A DNA stretch of 64,000 nt from Marsupella aquatica (Eukaryota > Marchantiophyta): positions 12,276,001 to 12,340,000 of the forward strand of contig OZ316893.1 of the NCBI GenBank assembly GCA_973895155.1. The letters are read 5' to 3'. The notes under the pieces were generated by a model. The model did not search any database and had not been told where the DNA came from. It was given only the letters and a program-made list of their open reading frames with translations. The first letter of the stretch is position 1. Every line of letters begins with the position of its first letter. A program made the translations under genes and the position numbers. Below, piece after piece: positions 36,497 to 47,639 of the stretch.

Positions 36497-37195
36497 CTCC
36501 TCTCCTCTCCCCTCAGAGCCAACGGTATCCTTTCATTCTTTCAACTGCTGCACTTGCGAAGAGATTGTGACATTTGCTTCGCGTAAAGTACTTTTTAGAT
36601 TTTGAACTCGTCGGCCTATGTTCCGACTCGCTCCAGCCCTGTGCAAAAACTTGAGGAATCAAAGGGTAGGGAATGCGATGGAAAGCGGCTTTCTCATGAG
36701 CGTTGGAAGAGCGTACTGCTTTGACGAGTGAACGGGGGAGATGGCCGTGCTCATCAAACCCTAAAGGAAAAATCCTGCAGAGTTTCCGTTCAAATTATAA
36801 CATCTCAATTTCATTCATGCGCAGTTTCGAATAATTACGCGAATTGCTCCTTCTGTAGCTCCATTAGAGATCTCTATCTCCACTTCCTCCAAAATTGATC
36901 GACGGCATGACATCAGGGGACACAGAATGAACCTCGCAACCCATCCGAAGACGCTTTTGGCATGATTTGGAAGCGTTGCGGTAGAAATCACCGGATGTGC
37001 ACCTCCATTGTGGGTGTTCCTAGAGGGATATGCGGTCGCGGAGTCTTGTAATCCAAATCACCTACAGTACGTCACTTCAGGGTTTACAATCACGATTGCG
37101 AAAGCAGAAGAAAGCAACTCAAATTTTAATCAGGTCACAATGACGCTACAGAAGGACTATTGACAAATTACGTTAATGGAGAACATTCGAACAAA
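36497..37195 (-). promoter_or_regulatory. Promoter side of the NFKBIL1-like gene with a telo-box
   Basis: A plant telo-box, AAACCCTAA, lies at 36756-36764, about 260 bp upstream of the start codon. Telo-boxes are enriched in promoters of plant genes for translation and cell growth. No other gene is seen up to the hairpin repeats at 37200. Confidence 0.45.
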
Positions 37196-37375
37196 GGGCT
37201 CATTGTAGGGTGCGAGTAAAGAGTTAAAAACTTTTACTCGCACAAGCAAAATCTTTCCTCACATGACCTTTAATTTTGAACATTTCAACAAAGGGGTCAT
37301 TGTAGCATGTGAGTAAACAGTTTAAAAAATTACTCGCACTAGCAAAATCTTTCCTCACATGACCCCTAATTTTTC
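37196..37375. repeat. 97-bp direct repeat, each unit with a hairpin
   Basis: Two units starting near 37200 and 37297 share CATTGTAG, TACTCGCAC-AGC and AAAATCTTTCCTCACATGAC. In unit 1, GTGCGAGTAAA (37210-37220) pairs exactly with TTTACTCGCAC (37233-37243). Unit 2 keeps a weaker version of the stem. A third TTTACTCGCA lies near 37535. The remainder up to 38214 is AT-rich with no gene seen. Confidence 0.65.
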
Positions 37376-38214
37376 TATATCCAACTGCCTCGCGAACAAC
37401 AACTTGATTGATAACATGCATTTTAGGGACTCCTCTTTTTGCTATCTAGAGTCATGAAAAAACACAAAATATATAAAAGGCAGCAAAAAGTTTTTTAAAA
37501 ATTAAACCATTAGTGTCTTGCTAACAAAATTATTATTTACTCGCATTATACAACACCTCAGAAAGAACTCAAACAAGAAACAAAGCAACTCAAAATTTAA
37601 TCAATTGAATATTGCTCTCAATCGGAAAAACAGTCTGGAAAAAAGGTTACCCGTGTGTAACCTTTTCTACTAGGGGCTACCATTTCCATAACCCTGTGCC
37701 CAGAAAGTCTTACCCGGTAATCTTTTTTGGGGCAGAAAGTTGTTCCCACCAAGTTCAGATAAACTTCCCCGCTGCCGCCAATCAACATTTCCTCACTTTC
37801 TGGTCATAAGGTTACAGACTAGTAACCGCAGACCAAACCATCATTACTCTTAAACTTCTAATCTGATGCAATGGACCAAGTACTTTTGGTTTTCAAGGGT
37901 AAAAACACCAGACAGGAGGACACAAAAACTATTGAAACAAATAAATTCTATACTATTTCTCCTTTGTCTTTTGCCTCACCTTTTTGTCCATATTTATTTC
38001 ATTTTTTTCTTTATTTAGATTGTTCATCTTTGCTCTAGTCCCTATTTTTTGTCCACCCTGGTGTGTGTTGTCCATATTAACAATCCTTGTCACTTTTCTC
38101 TTTCTTTAAGAGTTACTGGCTAGAGGCTTCACTCTAGATCATAGGCCTAAAAAATAAGTTCCCTTCACAAATTATTAGCAAGATACTAGTTCAATACCTC
38201 TGCATTGCACAAAA

Positions 38215-38640
38215 AATGTTGTTAAGTAAAAAAAAAGTCGTGTTGCCATAGATGTTATGTCTAAGATGTAGTCAAGTCGACATATGTCATGGCGCCAAAG
38301 ATGTCATTATGTGAAAGATGTTGTTATGTAAAAAGATGTTGTGGCGCCAAAGATATTGTTATGTCTATTAGTAAGATGTGGTCAAGTAAAAAGATGTTCT
38401 TATGTCTAAGATGTGGTCAAGTAAAAGATGTCATTATGTGAAAAATGTTGTTATTAAGTAAAAAGATATTGCTATGTCAAGATCTCATCAAGTAAGAAGA
38501 TGTCATACGTAAAATGATGTTGTTAAGTATAAAATGGTCGATAAGTAAAGGGATGTTGGTAGTGAAATATGTTGTGAAGTAAAAGAGGTTAAATACAAAA
38601 TATAGTTAGTAAACTCTGTTAGGTCAAGTAAAGAAGCCGT
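38215..38640 (-). repeat. CATCTTTT-family degenerate array (locus 1, reverse orientation)
   Basis: Units of about 15-25 bp built from AAGATGTTGTTATGT, AAGTAAAAAGATG and GGCGCCAAAGATGT, often in the order AAGATG + TTG + TTAAGTAAAA. This is the reverse complement of the array at 61900-63045. The sequence is not coding and has many stops in all frames. Confidence 0.7.
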
Positions 38641-38732
38641 TAACTAATCAATGCACATTGTTGTGTAAATGGTGATGTTGTTGCCCTAAACAAGTCTTCA
38701 ACAAAATATGATCTGATATTTATGCCAATTAT

Positions 38733-39000
38733 ACCCCTTGGGGCAACAGCACGGCTTGGCCCACTTTTCAAAAGCCCTTTTGTCCTATCCCTTGCTTATG
38801 TAACCCCATTGGTAACCCTAGTTTTGGTTATTTTAAAGTTGGTTTGCTTAAAGTTGTCGTGATTGCTTGCTAGCCTTTGACCGCCCCAATACCGAGACCC
38901 CTTGGGGCACTAGCATGGCTCAACCCACTTTTCAGTAGCACAATTTTCCTACCCTTTGCATGAAACCCCTTTGATAACCCCATCCAAGTTTACTTGGCTC
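38733..39000 (+). repeat. Diverged 164-bp tandem duplication
   Basis: ACCCCTTGGGGCA begins at 38733 and 38897. Both copies continue with AGCA-GGCT---CCCACTTTTCA and end in AACCCCnTTGnTAACCC. It directly abuts the CATCTTTT-family array and may belong to the same composite repeat. Confidence 0.65.
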
Positions 39001-39960
39001 CTTACTCTCCAACACCATGCCCCCTTCGGATGGTAGTGTGGTTTGTATAGCTTTTCAACATATGTTTGAGAGGATGTGGTCCCCTCATATATGCAACTGG
39101 GGACCTGCCACCCTGGATCACCTTAGTTTGGTCCCAATATCTTGGCCTTCTAGACAGGGTGGCAAGAGATTGATAACGGCAAGGCCGAGGGCTCAGGAGG
39201 GAGTTGGAACCAACACAAGCGGTTGAGTTAGGTCCGGGGATGGCTGACCTCACACTCTTCAAGTTCAGAGTGCCTGGACCTGAGACCCAGGGGTGGTCCC
39301 TTCTGGCCGGTGGCATAGGCTCTCCAAGAGCATGGCACAAGGGAGGGAGGTGGTGGGCAAGCGAGAGAGGGCAAGCCCAGGCAGAGGCAAGGGTCAGGTG
39401 AGTCAGGAGTCGGGGAAGGGCAAGACAAGTGTGAGATGTTGCGAGTTAGAGTCGAGAATCAAGAGTCGGGCAAGTCCGTGTCAGGGCGAGGGCCTACCCA
39501 AGATTTAATCCAGGCATCCCGAGTCAGCCAAGATTTGGTGCAGGCACAGCGAGGGTGAGACGGCCAGGGGCGACCGCGAGTCAAGCATCGATGTCCAACG
39601 TCGGGCAAAGGCCTCGGCAAGGGCAAGTAACAGCCCCAAGCACTCAAGAGCAACGGCTGCATAGTCGGGCCATTAAGTATACGGTTAAGGACGGCTACTG
39701 TCCCTTTATAGGATATTATAGTCAACTATATATGGTCGGCCCGCGTATGCGGGGAGACCGTATAGGGGAGACTTAATATCCCGTTAAGGTAGTTTGGTGG
39801 TGTTAAGTTCTTTCAGTCCAATTCAGTGATTGACACGTTTGCACTTAACGGGTTGATAATATCTCATGATTTTATACCATATATTTATATGGTATGTTCA
39901 TTATCACATACGGTCATGTTCTCAATAATGGCGCCCTCAACAGAACCGATCCAAATTGGA
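39001..39960. other. GC-rich low-complexity segment, possibly LTR-derived
   Basis: 39200-39600 is rich in GGGCAAG and GAGTC motifs. 39670-39750 contains GTTAAGGA and CTGTCCCTTTATAGG, shared with 46686-46760. A palindrome with 10-bp arms (ATACCATATA, TT, TATATGGTAT) lies at 39874-39895. AATGGCGCCCTCAAC at about 39929 resembles the TGGCGCC primer-binding site after some Ty3 LTRs, but the rest of that site does not match well. No gene is supported. Confidence 0.3.
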
Positions 39961-40096
39961 ACACGTTCTCAATGGCGCGCCAATAGTGAAGACTGTAAAC
40001 AATGGTGAATCTCCCGCAGTGGAGAGTGTAAACTTTATTTACATGATCAAAAAAATTACAATGGGATTGTCTCATCAAGTAGATCTATCTATTGAC

Positions 40097-40240
40097 AATT
40101 CCCGTGTCTGTATAAAAAGAATGCATGTAAAGAAGGGACGTCTGATCAATTCCCGTGTCTGTATAAAAAGAATGCATGTAAAGAAGGGATGTCTGATCAA
40201 TTCTAGTGTCTGTAAGAAAGAATGCTGTGAAATGTCTATG
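40097..40240 (+). repeat. 51-bp tandem repeat, nearly three units
   Basis: Units start at 40097, 40148 and 40199 (AATTCCCGTGTCTGTATAAA). The first two are almost identical and the third is diverged. The period is divisible by three, so the plus-strand frame shows a 17-residue repeat, but no gene is supported. The stretch lies just downstream of the minus-strand recombinase pseudogene. Confidence 0.8.
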
Positions 40241-40397
40241 AATGATGAATGTGTGTAATGTGAATGTCTAATTCTACCGGATAAATGCCTAGCCGCCTTA
40301 CTAATATGCAATGCAAGTGCCTCTCGGGCTACAATCTACAACTAATTACAGTGCTCCTATCAAGTCTGCCTCCGCTGCTCCATGTCGAGTACTTACA

Positions 40398-41775
40398 CTA
40401 GCCACCAAATTTACCAATGTTAATGGAGATAGTGCAATTGTTGAGTGATTGCACTTGGTTGAAAAGTGCTTGGACTGGATTCACAATCACAGCCCCACCA
40501 CCTTGATGCAAGTTCTGGAAATGATCATCCCAATCATACTTCTCGACCCAATCATCAGAAAACCAGTCAACCTGACTAGTATCAACATTCAAAATAGGAC
40601 TTCCATCACTTCGAGCAGCGTCTTCAACAGCAACCACCTCAATCTCCATGGGCATCAATCCACCAGTCGCCTCTTCAACTTGTGTCGGGCCTTCAGAACT
40701 GTGAATTACAGTTGCAGGAGCCACTGCTTCAACACCCGGAGGAGTGACATCTTCTGCTCCATCAAGTCCTGGTCGAGAGTACATGCTGGTCACAGTCGAC
40801 TCATCTGTTACAAGCATCAACCGGACAACATCAGAAATTGTCTCAATTGCAAAGTTGTAAAGCAATAATTGCCGAATGGGACTAAGAACAAATTTACCTT
40901 CGTCTGCCTTTGGCCTTTTGTTTGATCATCCTCAAGGCCTTGGATGACCTTCTTCTTGAACCGCTCCGTTTCTTCCTGACATTTGCCTTCAAAATCTGAG
41001 GACCCGCTGGTACACTTATGGGCAGCCCTTACCTTGGAGTCTATGCTGCGATCATACCGAGCATAAGCACCCTGGCTTTTATGCCCAGTTATCAGCATGC
41101 CAATAGGTGCCGGCACTCCTTCAGCAGCCATACGTGTAACACAAGTGGTTCTACCGGACTTATTTGATACGCCTTCCGTCAATAGACCACATTCTGTGTG
41201 AATCTCTTTCACAATGCCACTTAATTTTTTGACTGACACGCGTTGTGTTGAATACCAAGCATGCGTACGTGGACTGTCGATGCACTGATAGAACAGAAAC
41301 AAACCAGCAACAGGTAAATGAGATATTAGACTCTCCATCGTGGAAACCATGTCAGGATCGTAGCTCGTTACAGCTGGGCGGAAATGCTCGTCTTGATAGC
41401 GTTCAAGACCGACTTTGTAATTCTTCGAGAGTCTCTCATCGTATCTCACGTAATGCCCATTGTCATCAGTACCCAAAAGAAAGTCGCTCTTAGCAAACAG
41501 ATGTAGCTCAGACCTCCCCGAATGGCAAACCGAAATAACAGAATGTATACTGCCCGGCGTTGAAGACCTCGGGGATGAACAATGGCTGTGCATGAGTGAG
41601 TCAATATCGTGGCCTCATCAGCTAACGAAATTACAGATGCCTTCTTCCGAGGCATATTCGCACCATTCCTCCTTGATCGTTCCATAGCTAAAACGCAAGC
41701 AACCCCTACCTGCTTGAATAGAGGACTCTCGCCTCTCTCGCGCATGTGGAACACAGGTTCATCTTGTCCGCTTTA
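40398..41775 (-). pseudogene. Crypton-like tyrosine recombinase (DUF3504 type), 5'-truncated and frameshifted
   Basis: The conceptual protein matches the layout of DUF3504 recombinases, which catalyse element excision and insertion in Crypton transposons. It begins near 41775 (GQDEPVFHMRERGES), then VLAMERSRRNGANMP, then RFAIRGG with the first catalytic-type Arg. A one-base frameshift near 41510 moves the frame to LHLFAKSDFLLGTDDNGHYV. Downstream come AWYSTQRVSVKKLSG, NKSGRTT (R at about 41151; usual family form HxxR, here KxxR), ITGHKSQGAYARY (His at about 41082) and the nucleophile-type Tyr. The acidic C-terminal tail after 40804 includes EKYDWDDHF and does not join in phase. The N-terminal third present in the neighbouring plus-strand copy is missing. 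Frameshift, lost His and truncation indicate a decayed copy. Confidence 0.65.
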
Positions 41776-41983
41776 CCTTACTCTGACTTCTTGTCTGATT
41801 CAAAGGACTCTTGTATGCGGACCTTGCATTTTCCACTAATTGTTGTATGTGGACCTTGCATTTTCCATTGGCTGTCTACTCCATTTTCCACTGACTACTC
41901 CTGTACCCGCAACCTTGAATTTTCCACTGACTGCAACTACATTCAGTTTGCCATTATATGCTCAAGTCTATCTTGATCAAGAT

Positions 41984-43817
41984 ATGGCACAACGCAGCAC
42001 AATGACCACTACGCCATCAATGTCAATGGCAATCCCAACCTTCAGCATTGGGATGTTGGCCTTTGTGAACAACGAGATAAGTGTCCTTTCGCATGGACTT
42101 GACGCTACCAATCACAGTGATCTAGTCTCTAGCATGTTTGATAAACTCACACTCGATGAGAATCAGACGCAACTCCTGATTGATTTGCTGAATGCAAACC
42201 TGGATAGTATCAATGTAGAGTCATCCCTCAGTCAACAGGTTGTCGTTCAGGTTGAAGGTCAAACTCCATTTGATTTCTTGCCGAGGACAAGATGTTTTAG
42301 TAGACGATTGCTGCTGGTGGCACCAGTCCATCTGCGGCTGTTGATAAGTGGGCCAGGAATGACCTTGACAAATATCATAGGTTTAAGGGTTGGGAAGTCA
42401 CCATTCCCTTTGAAGATCTGTTTACCTGGCATGTGTAGTAGCTTACTTACAAAGTTTTTTGGGCAAGTTACTAAGAAAGATGGTAGTCTGAGCCAAACAT
42501 TGATGGAGCTTTATCGTGCATTTCATAGGATGGTTCATCTTAAGCAGGAGTCCAGAGTTTAGCTGTCTGGTCAAGATGAGCCAACTTTCTGCATGAGGAG
42601 CGGCCTGCTCTCTAAACGGGTAGGTATTTCCTATGTCTTAGCCATGGAAAGATCTTGTTGGGCTGGTGCAAACCTGCCCCAAAAGAAAGCTGTTGTGATT
42701 TTGTTGTCACAGCTCTACAAGCAGACGATATTGGATCACAATTGTACAAGTCGTGCACATCCAAAAGGCCTGCAAAGAAGGTGTGTGTTTTACTTGCTTT
42801 GCAGATTTGCGATACGTGGTGGATAGAGGTTGTACAAGCTTGAGCAAACTGAGTTTCCATTTGGTACTGATGAAGTTGGTGAGTATATTCGCTACAATGA
42901 ACGACTGTTGAAGAACTATTGTGTGAGTCTTGATAGGTACCAAGAAGAACATTTCTGACCTGCAACGACAGAATATGATTTGGATATGGTTGAGACGTTG
43001 AAGGAGTTGATCAGTTATCTTGCTGTGTCTAGTACGTTTCTATTTTGTCAGTCCATTGACAACTTGTAGACTAATGTTTGGTATTCAACTCTTTGTGTGT
43101 CTGCCAAGAAGTTAACTGGATGCCTGAAGGAGATTCACAAGGAATGTACATGGTCTAGATGTAGAAGCTGTCTCTAACAAGTCAGGAAGAACGACGTGTG
43201 TTGGCCTCCAAAGGTGTCCCGCCTACAGTGGGAATGCGGATCACAGGACACAAGAGTCAAGGTGCCTATAGCCGATATGACGCCATTGTTGAAGCATAGG
43301 TTTATGCTACTCAGAGATCTTTAGGTGAGAGGCCAAGAGCCCTTATAATTCTAATGTTCTTGAAGGACAGGTCTCTTCAAAAATAATGTGATTGAAGGTT
43401 GAGAGGAGCATGCGATTGTGAAGAAGGCTCGTTCAGAGACCCTATTCAGATAAATTTTTTCCATTTTAAACCTTGTTTTTCAGAAGTAAAGGTTACTAAC
43501 ACAGTTTTTTTTGTTTCATAGGTAGCTCAGCTAGCCACAACAGCAAAGTGTTTGAAGTGACTAGTGTGGGGTCAAGTGTAGCTGCTCCTGCAGCTGATAC
43601 AATGGTCAGGATTCATAGAGTGGACATGATGATTTTGGGCCCTGAGAACAACCCAAAAGTAGTGTCATCAACTACGATGGGGACTGCAATTGAGGAGGGT
43701 GGACAATTTGCAGATGATGACTTTGAGGGAGTGGAGTGGATGCACGACTATGATTGGGACAAGTACATGTCTCCATGGGACCGTGAAGGAGGCCATAGCA
43801 CTCTAGGGGATAACTAA
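41984..43817 (+). pseudogene. Second Crypton-like recombinase copy, stops and frameshifts
   Basis: Paralogue of the minus-strand copy, pointing away from it. The ATG at 41984 opens 192 codons. This N-terminal half includes the DNA-binding-domain-like motif KFFGQVTKKDGSLS and ends near 42562. GQDEPTFCMRSGLLS, VLAMERSCWAGANLP and RFAIRGG follow, then a stop at 42824. In-frame stops also occur near 42957 (after YQEEHF) and near 43066. WYSTLCVSAKKLTG, NKSGRTT and GHKSQGAYSRYD remain readable in shifting frames up to about 43290. The tail at 43548-43817 (EWMHDYDWDKY) matches the other copy's acidic tail (DDWVEKYDWDDHF). The two proteins differ at many positions, so they are old paralogues rather than a recent duplication. 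This copy supplies the N-terminus missing from the first. Confidence 0.65.
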
Positions 43818-43824
43818 GCGTATA

Positions 43825-44057
43825 TTTTGGGGTACCACGTGCAATCCTAGCCTAATTTAAATAGACTTGTTTTATATTTAAGAGAATATTTTATATTTTC
43901 AATATTAATAACCTCTTATAATATATAAAAGGTAAATATTAGAGAATATTCTATAAACATGAGTTTATAATACTTTCTTTTGCCTCCTACACTTTTTAAA
44001 AATTTAGTTAATTCCTATAAAGAATACCTATTTTGGATCGCACGTGGTTCCTAAAAA
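43825..44057. mobile_element. MITE-like element with 23-bp imperfect TIRs (233 bp)
   Basis: The left end (43825-43847, TTTTGGGGTACCACGTGC) and right end (44035-44057) are inverted repeats matching at 19 of 23 positions, with a shared core ACCACGTGC. The interior is very AT-rich and non-coding. It lies 8 bp after the recombinase tail. No clear target duplication was seen. The CACGTGCRA core also occurs in the TIRs of the element at 54728-55042. Confidence 0.55.
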
Positions 44058-46679
44058 TTTTAATAGTAAACCCCTCGAGCTGCAACACCATTATGAACAC
44101 AATCAATGCTCTCATTGGGAAAATATCTGGAATGACCAATTGCACAATCAATTTTAACATCAAGTCACTCTAGACCAACTGAGTACCACGAACAAAGTTG
44201 AAACAAGCCACTACAAGAGGCCTTTGTGGCATATAGATTGTAGGTAGTATAAGCAACAAGCTAGGATAGATTCTTGTAGCGATTGTAAATGGCAAGCTCA
44301 ATTTTGGCTGCCAATATTATAATTGTAGAGTGTTTGGTAAGATAGCGCCACTTTTCAGAGACTATGTGTCTCAAATAATTGACATTTGCTAATAAGTCCA
44401 TCTTAATATACCCAATGACCTTTATTGGTGTTTCAAAAGGCTCCTTTCAATGTATCTTTTCTTTTCATATAATAAAGTTGGTACTCTCCACCGTAGGAGT
44501 TTTGCATTTGATAACAATTATGTTTATATTAAACTCCAGTTAGGCTGCTGTAATTTGAATTGCCACGCCTAGGCCAAGTTGAGCTGGTTAGCTTTCGAAT
44601 ACAGCTCACCCTATGTCACATTTGGTCTATACAGTTGTACACATAAAACACTCACGGTGAGTGTTTTATGAGATATAATATCTACAAAAAAACCTTACAT
44701 GTCATCTCATGAATGGCCAAAGAGAGTAATAGACAAACACTTTTCCTTAACGGGGGACTTTCGTCGGGGCATAGGTGAGGTCACAAGTCAAGTCTGGCTT
44801 GGGCGGTTCGGGCACGGGCTCAAATTGGGCATCGGGCACCACTCGGCCCAGGTGTGGCGCGATTTGGGTGTGAGTAGGGAGGCAAGTTGGGCATCATCGG
44901 CCACACGGATGGAAGGGTTGCGGCGGCTTTTTTCCTTCAATGTTTCCACATTTTACCTATTTTTATTGTTCAGTTTTTAAATACTTTGCAATTAAAGATA
45001 TTCTAATTAAAAACATTATCACAGTTTCTTTGTATTTACTATTCTGTATACTGATGACAAGTTCACCAAGGTAATAAGAAAACTATATAGGCATATTTGT
45101 AAATATAAATAAAAAGAGTAGCAGAATTGTAAATTGAAACATCTTTATTGGCAATGTACTTTAAAAGCTTGCACCCAAAATAGACCTGTAAGTTCAAATA
45201 ATTACCACGGACAAAACAAGGCGCAACATTTTATTATAGTTTTTGATAGACTGTAGCCTGTGCCTACCCATTTAAAAGTCACACTTAAGTGTTGTTGTAT
45301 TTGCATTTGACAAAACATTGAGGCCCGTCTAGATCAAAAAATACCATGGGGGCATTTTGTGAAGCATGCAGATCTATCTGAGCCTTGTTTATACATGTCA
45401 ACCTGAAGTTACTAACATACCTCTTTGTAACATTAAAATTGCCAGTCAAACAAGTCTGCACACAGGTTAAAGTCCACATTATTTTGTACTCTGTTTGGCA
45501 CTTTTGGTAAAACATTTGTATTTTTCCTTGTTAGAGTAGTTTTTCATCATCTGTCAAACAAGTTGTCAATAGAGTAACTCAAAGCTCAGAATTTTATAGA
45601 CCGTAACTCCATAGTTACAAGCTACAGATGACAAGTTAATTACAAACTATCAAATTAGTAGTCCGTATCCTTTTGACATAAAAATTGATAATATGTCAAC
45701 CTCATTAGTCACTCTAGATTTGTACTTTTTTAAATTAGGTAATCTTGTAAGAAAGTTAAGATCATTCCATTATGATCAAGTGGTTGATTTCAATTCATTT
45801 CCATCATTCAAAGGTTGCCATGTCAGGATTTTTTCCCTGATTATTTCTCATTAAGAAATTGCAGTATTTCATATGGTGTCTATATGGTGCAGCTGTGTGA
45901 CTCTCTGCGATGTATGAGCTGTCAGGAATGCGGGCGAGCTGGGGTCAAATTGAAATCTGAGAGCTCCCCTAGACACATTGGTCCTTTGACAAAGAGATAG
46001 ACACCATAACTAAGTATTGTGTGGGGTGTTCTGCTCTGCAGTTGCATTAGTGAGCTGCCCACTTGAAGAGGGCGGAAATGAGGCGAAGATACTGAGCTTT
46101 GCCGACAATATCTAAAGGAAGCCAGCAGGATAAGGATTGATTCAACAAAACTCCCATCTCACATTCCCTCGAGTAAAGAAACACATCAGCAAATGCAGGA
46201 CATCTTTATCAAGAGAGTACTGAAGTCAAAGAGATGAGATCGTAAGAGCTGAAGTTGATGCTCAACTTCAACATGCCAGATTGTGTTTACAAACATACAA
46301 AGAAAATTACAACCAGGAATTTGTGTTGCATTGAGTTGCCTAGGTCTGTACAGGAGAATCATAGCAGTGCTAGGTGATAGAGACAACCATGTGATGAGGC
46401 AACCATTAACCACACTGGCAGTCAGTTGTTGAGGTCCTCAGCTAATTTTGCACAGTTCACATGCAACACTTCAAATCAGTGTATTACTCAACACTTAATG
46501 TTTTGCTAAAGACGATCGTGTTCCTTAATAGGGCCACTGTCCAGGACAAAACCTGTATACACCAGGTTTCACCCTTTTTACTACATTTTTCTTGAAATTA
46601 TGGAGCAAACTCTCACGCTAGGGGAGAGAAACAAGTTTCACCATGTTTAGTATATTTTTCTTCGAAATTAAGGGGGATA
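44058..46679. other. Intergenic region with a palindrome and an inverted repeat
   Basis: No gene recognised. A perfect palindrome with 14-bp arms and a one-base centre lies at 44642-44670 (left arm CATAAAACACTCAC). 44760-44930 is locally GC-rich. TATGGTGTCTAT at 45873-45884 pairs exactly with ATAGACACCATA at 45997-46008, enclosing 112 bp. Short open frames carry no motif. Confidence 0.4.
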
Positions 46680-46765
46680 GTTTTTGGCCATGAAGTACAT
46701 GGTTAAGGAAAGGAGCTGTCCCTTTATGGGACGTAAAGATGACTGTAGTCGGGACTGTAGTATAT
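46680..46765 (+). repeat. Segment related to 39672-39750
   Basis: GGCCATGAAGTACATGGTTA followed by AGGA and CTGTCCCTTTATGGGA recurs in diverged form at 39672-39720. This is probably a dispersed element end, but I cannot define its limits. The GC-rich minus-strand frame at 46724-47095 has no family support. Confidence 0.4.
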
Positions 46766-47544
46766 AGTATTTTGAAACCTATTGGGTCCATTGTGGCGCA
46801 ATGCCTCGTCGTCAGGGGCGAGCATTCCTCGGAAGCGGAATCGCATTTTGAGAGAATGATTATTTTGTTGACTGAGGTTCATCGTCCATTCGTCCGGGAA
46901 TAATGCAGAGAAACAAACAAAAAAGCAAGCCACGCTGCAGCATGGTACTCGTCTGTAGCTGTCACTCGCTGACGGGAAAACGCCAACACTGACGGCGATG
47001 GCCATGGCCAAATAACTGCTTCGAGCTTCGGGATTCGCGTCGTCAGGGCGGGAAGTACGGCTGGCGGGAGAGAGGCAGTGCGGGCGACGGGGCATGACAG
47101 TGACAGAGCATCATTCTGCAGTTCTGCACGTCAATTGGTAAACAGGGGAGAGCCCGATCAACAAGTTCACTTTTAAGAATCTATATTTTTCGTGGGGACG
47201 AATGCCCATTGTGTAATATATGCAAAATATTTGGAAGCTAATTATTAAACAGTATTTACTTGTGCGAAGAGACAACTTTACTAGATTTATTTCTAGGTAC
47301 TATCTTTAATAGATCTAAATAAAAACTGACTATTTAATTTAACTATAATATTTTGTTTACTCCTGAATCTCCCTCGTTTCAGTGATAAACGTGATCTGTC
47401 CAAGTATTATTAATAATTACTCGTGCTGCGAGAAAATTCGAAGAATTCGTTGCTTAGATTTATTGGATTAAATTCTGATCACTAAATTTCCTCGAATTTC
47501 CTCGTACTAGTAGATGTTTCTAGGAGAATGCATTATTTTACTTT

Positions 47545-47639
47545 ATTGGTTCAGTTTCTGACGGGCAGATCTCCTACACTTCAGGATGATCATTGGCTCA
47601 GTTTCTGACGGGCAGATCTCCTACATTTAAGGATGATCA
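47545..47639 (+). repeat. 47-bp tandem duplication
   Basis: ATTGGnTCAGTTTCTGACGG starts at 47545 and 47592. The two copies are identical except for three or four bases, so the duplication is recent. Confidence 0.9.

Noticed and set aside
39929-39950. Ty3-type primer-binding site after an LTR
   Set aside because: Only the TGGCGCC core fits; no matching LTR pair, polypurine tract or gag-pol was seen.
40449-40868. 139-codon plus-strand ORF
   Set aside because: Antisense of the acidic tail of the minus-strand recombinase copy; the minus frame shows clear homology to the second copy.
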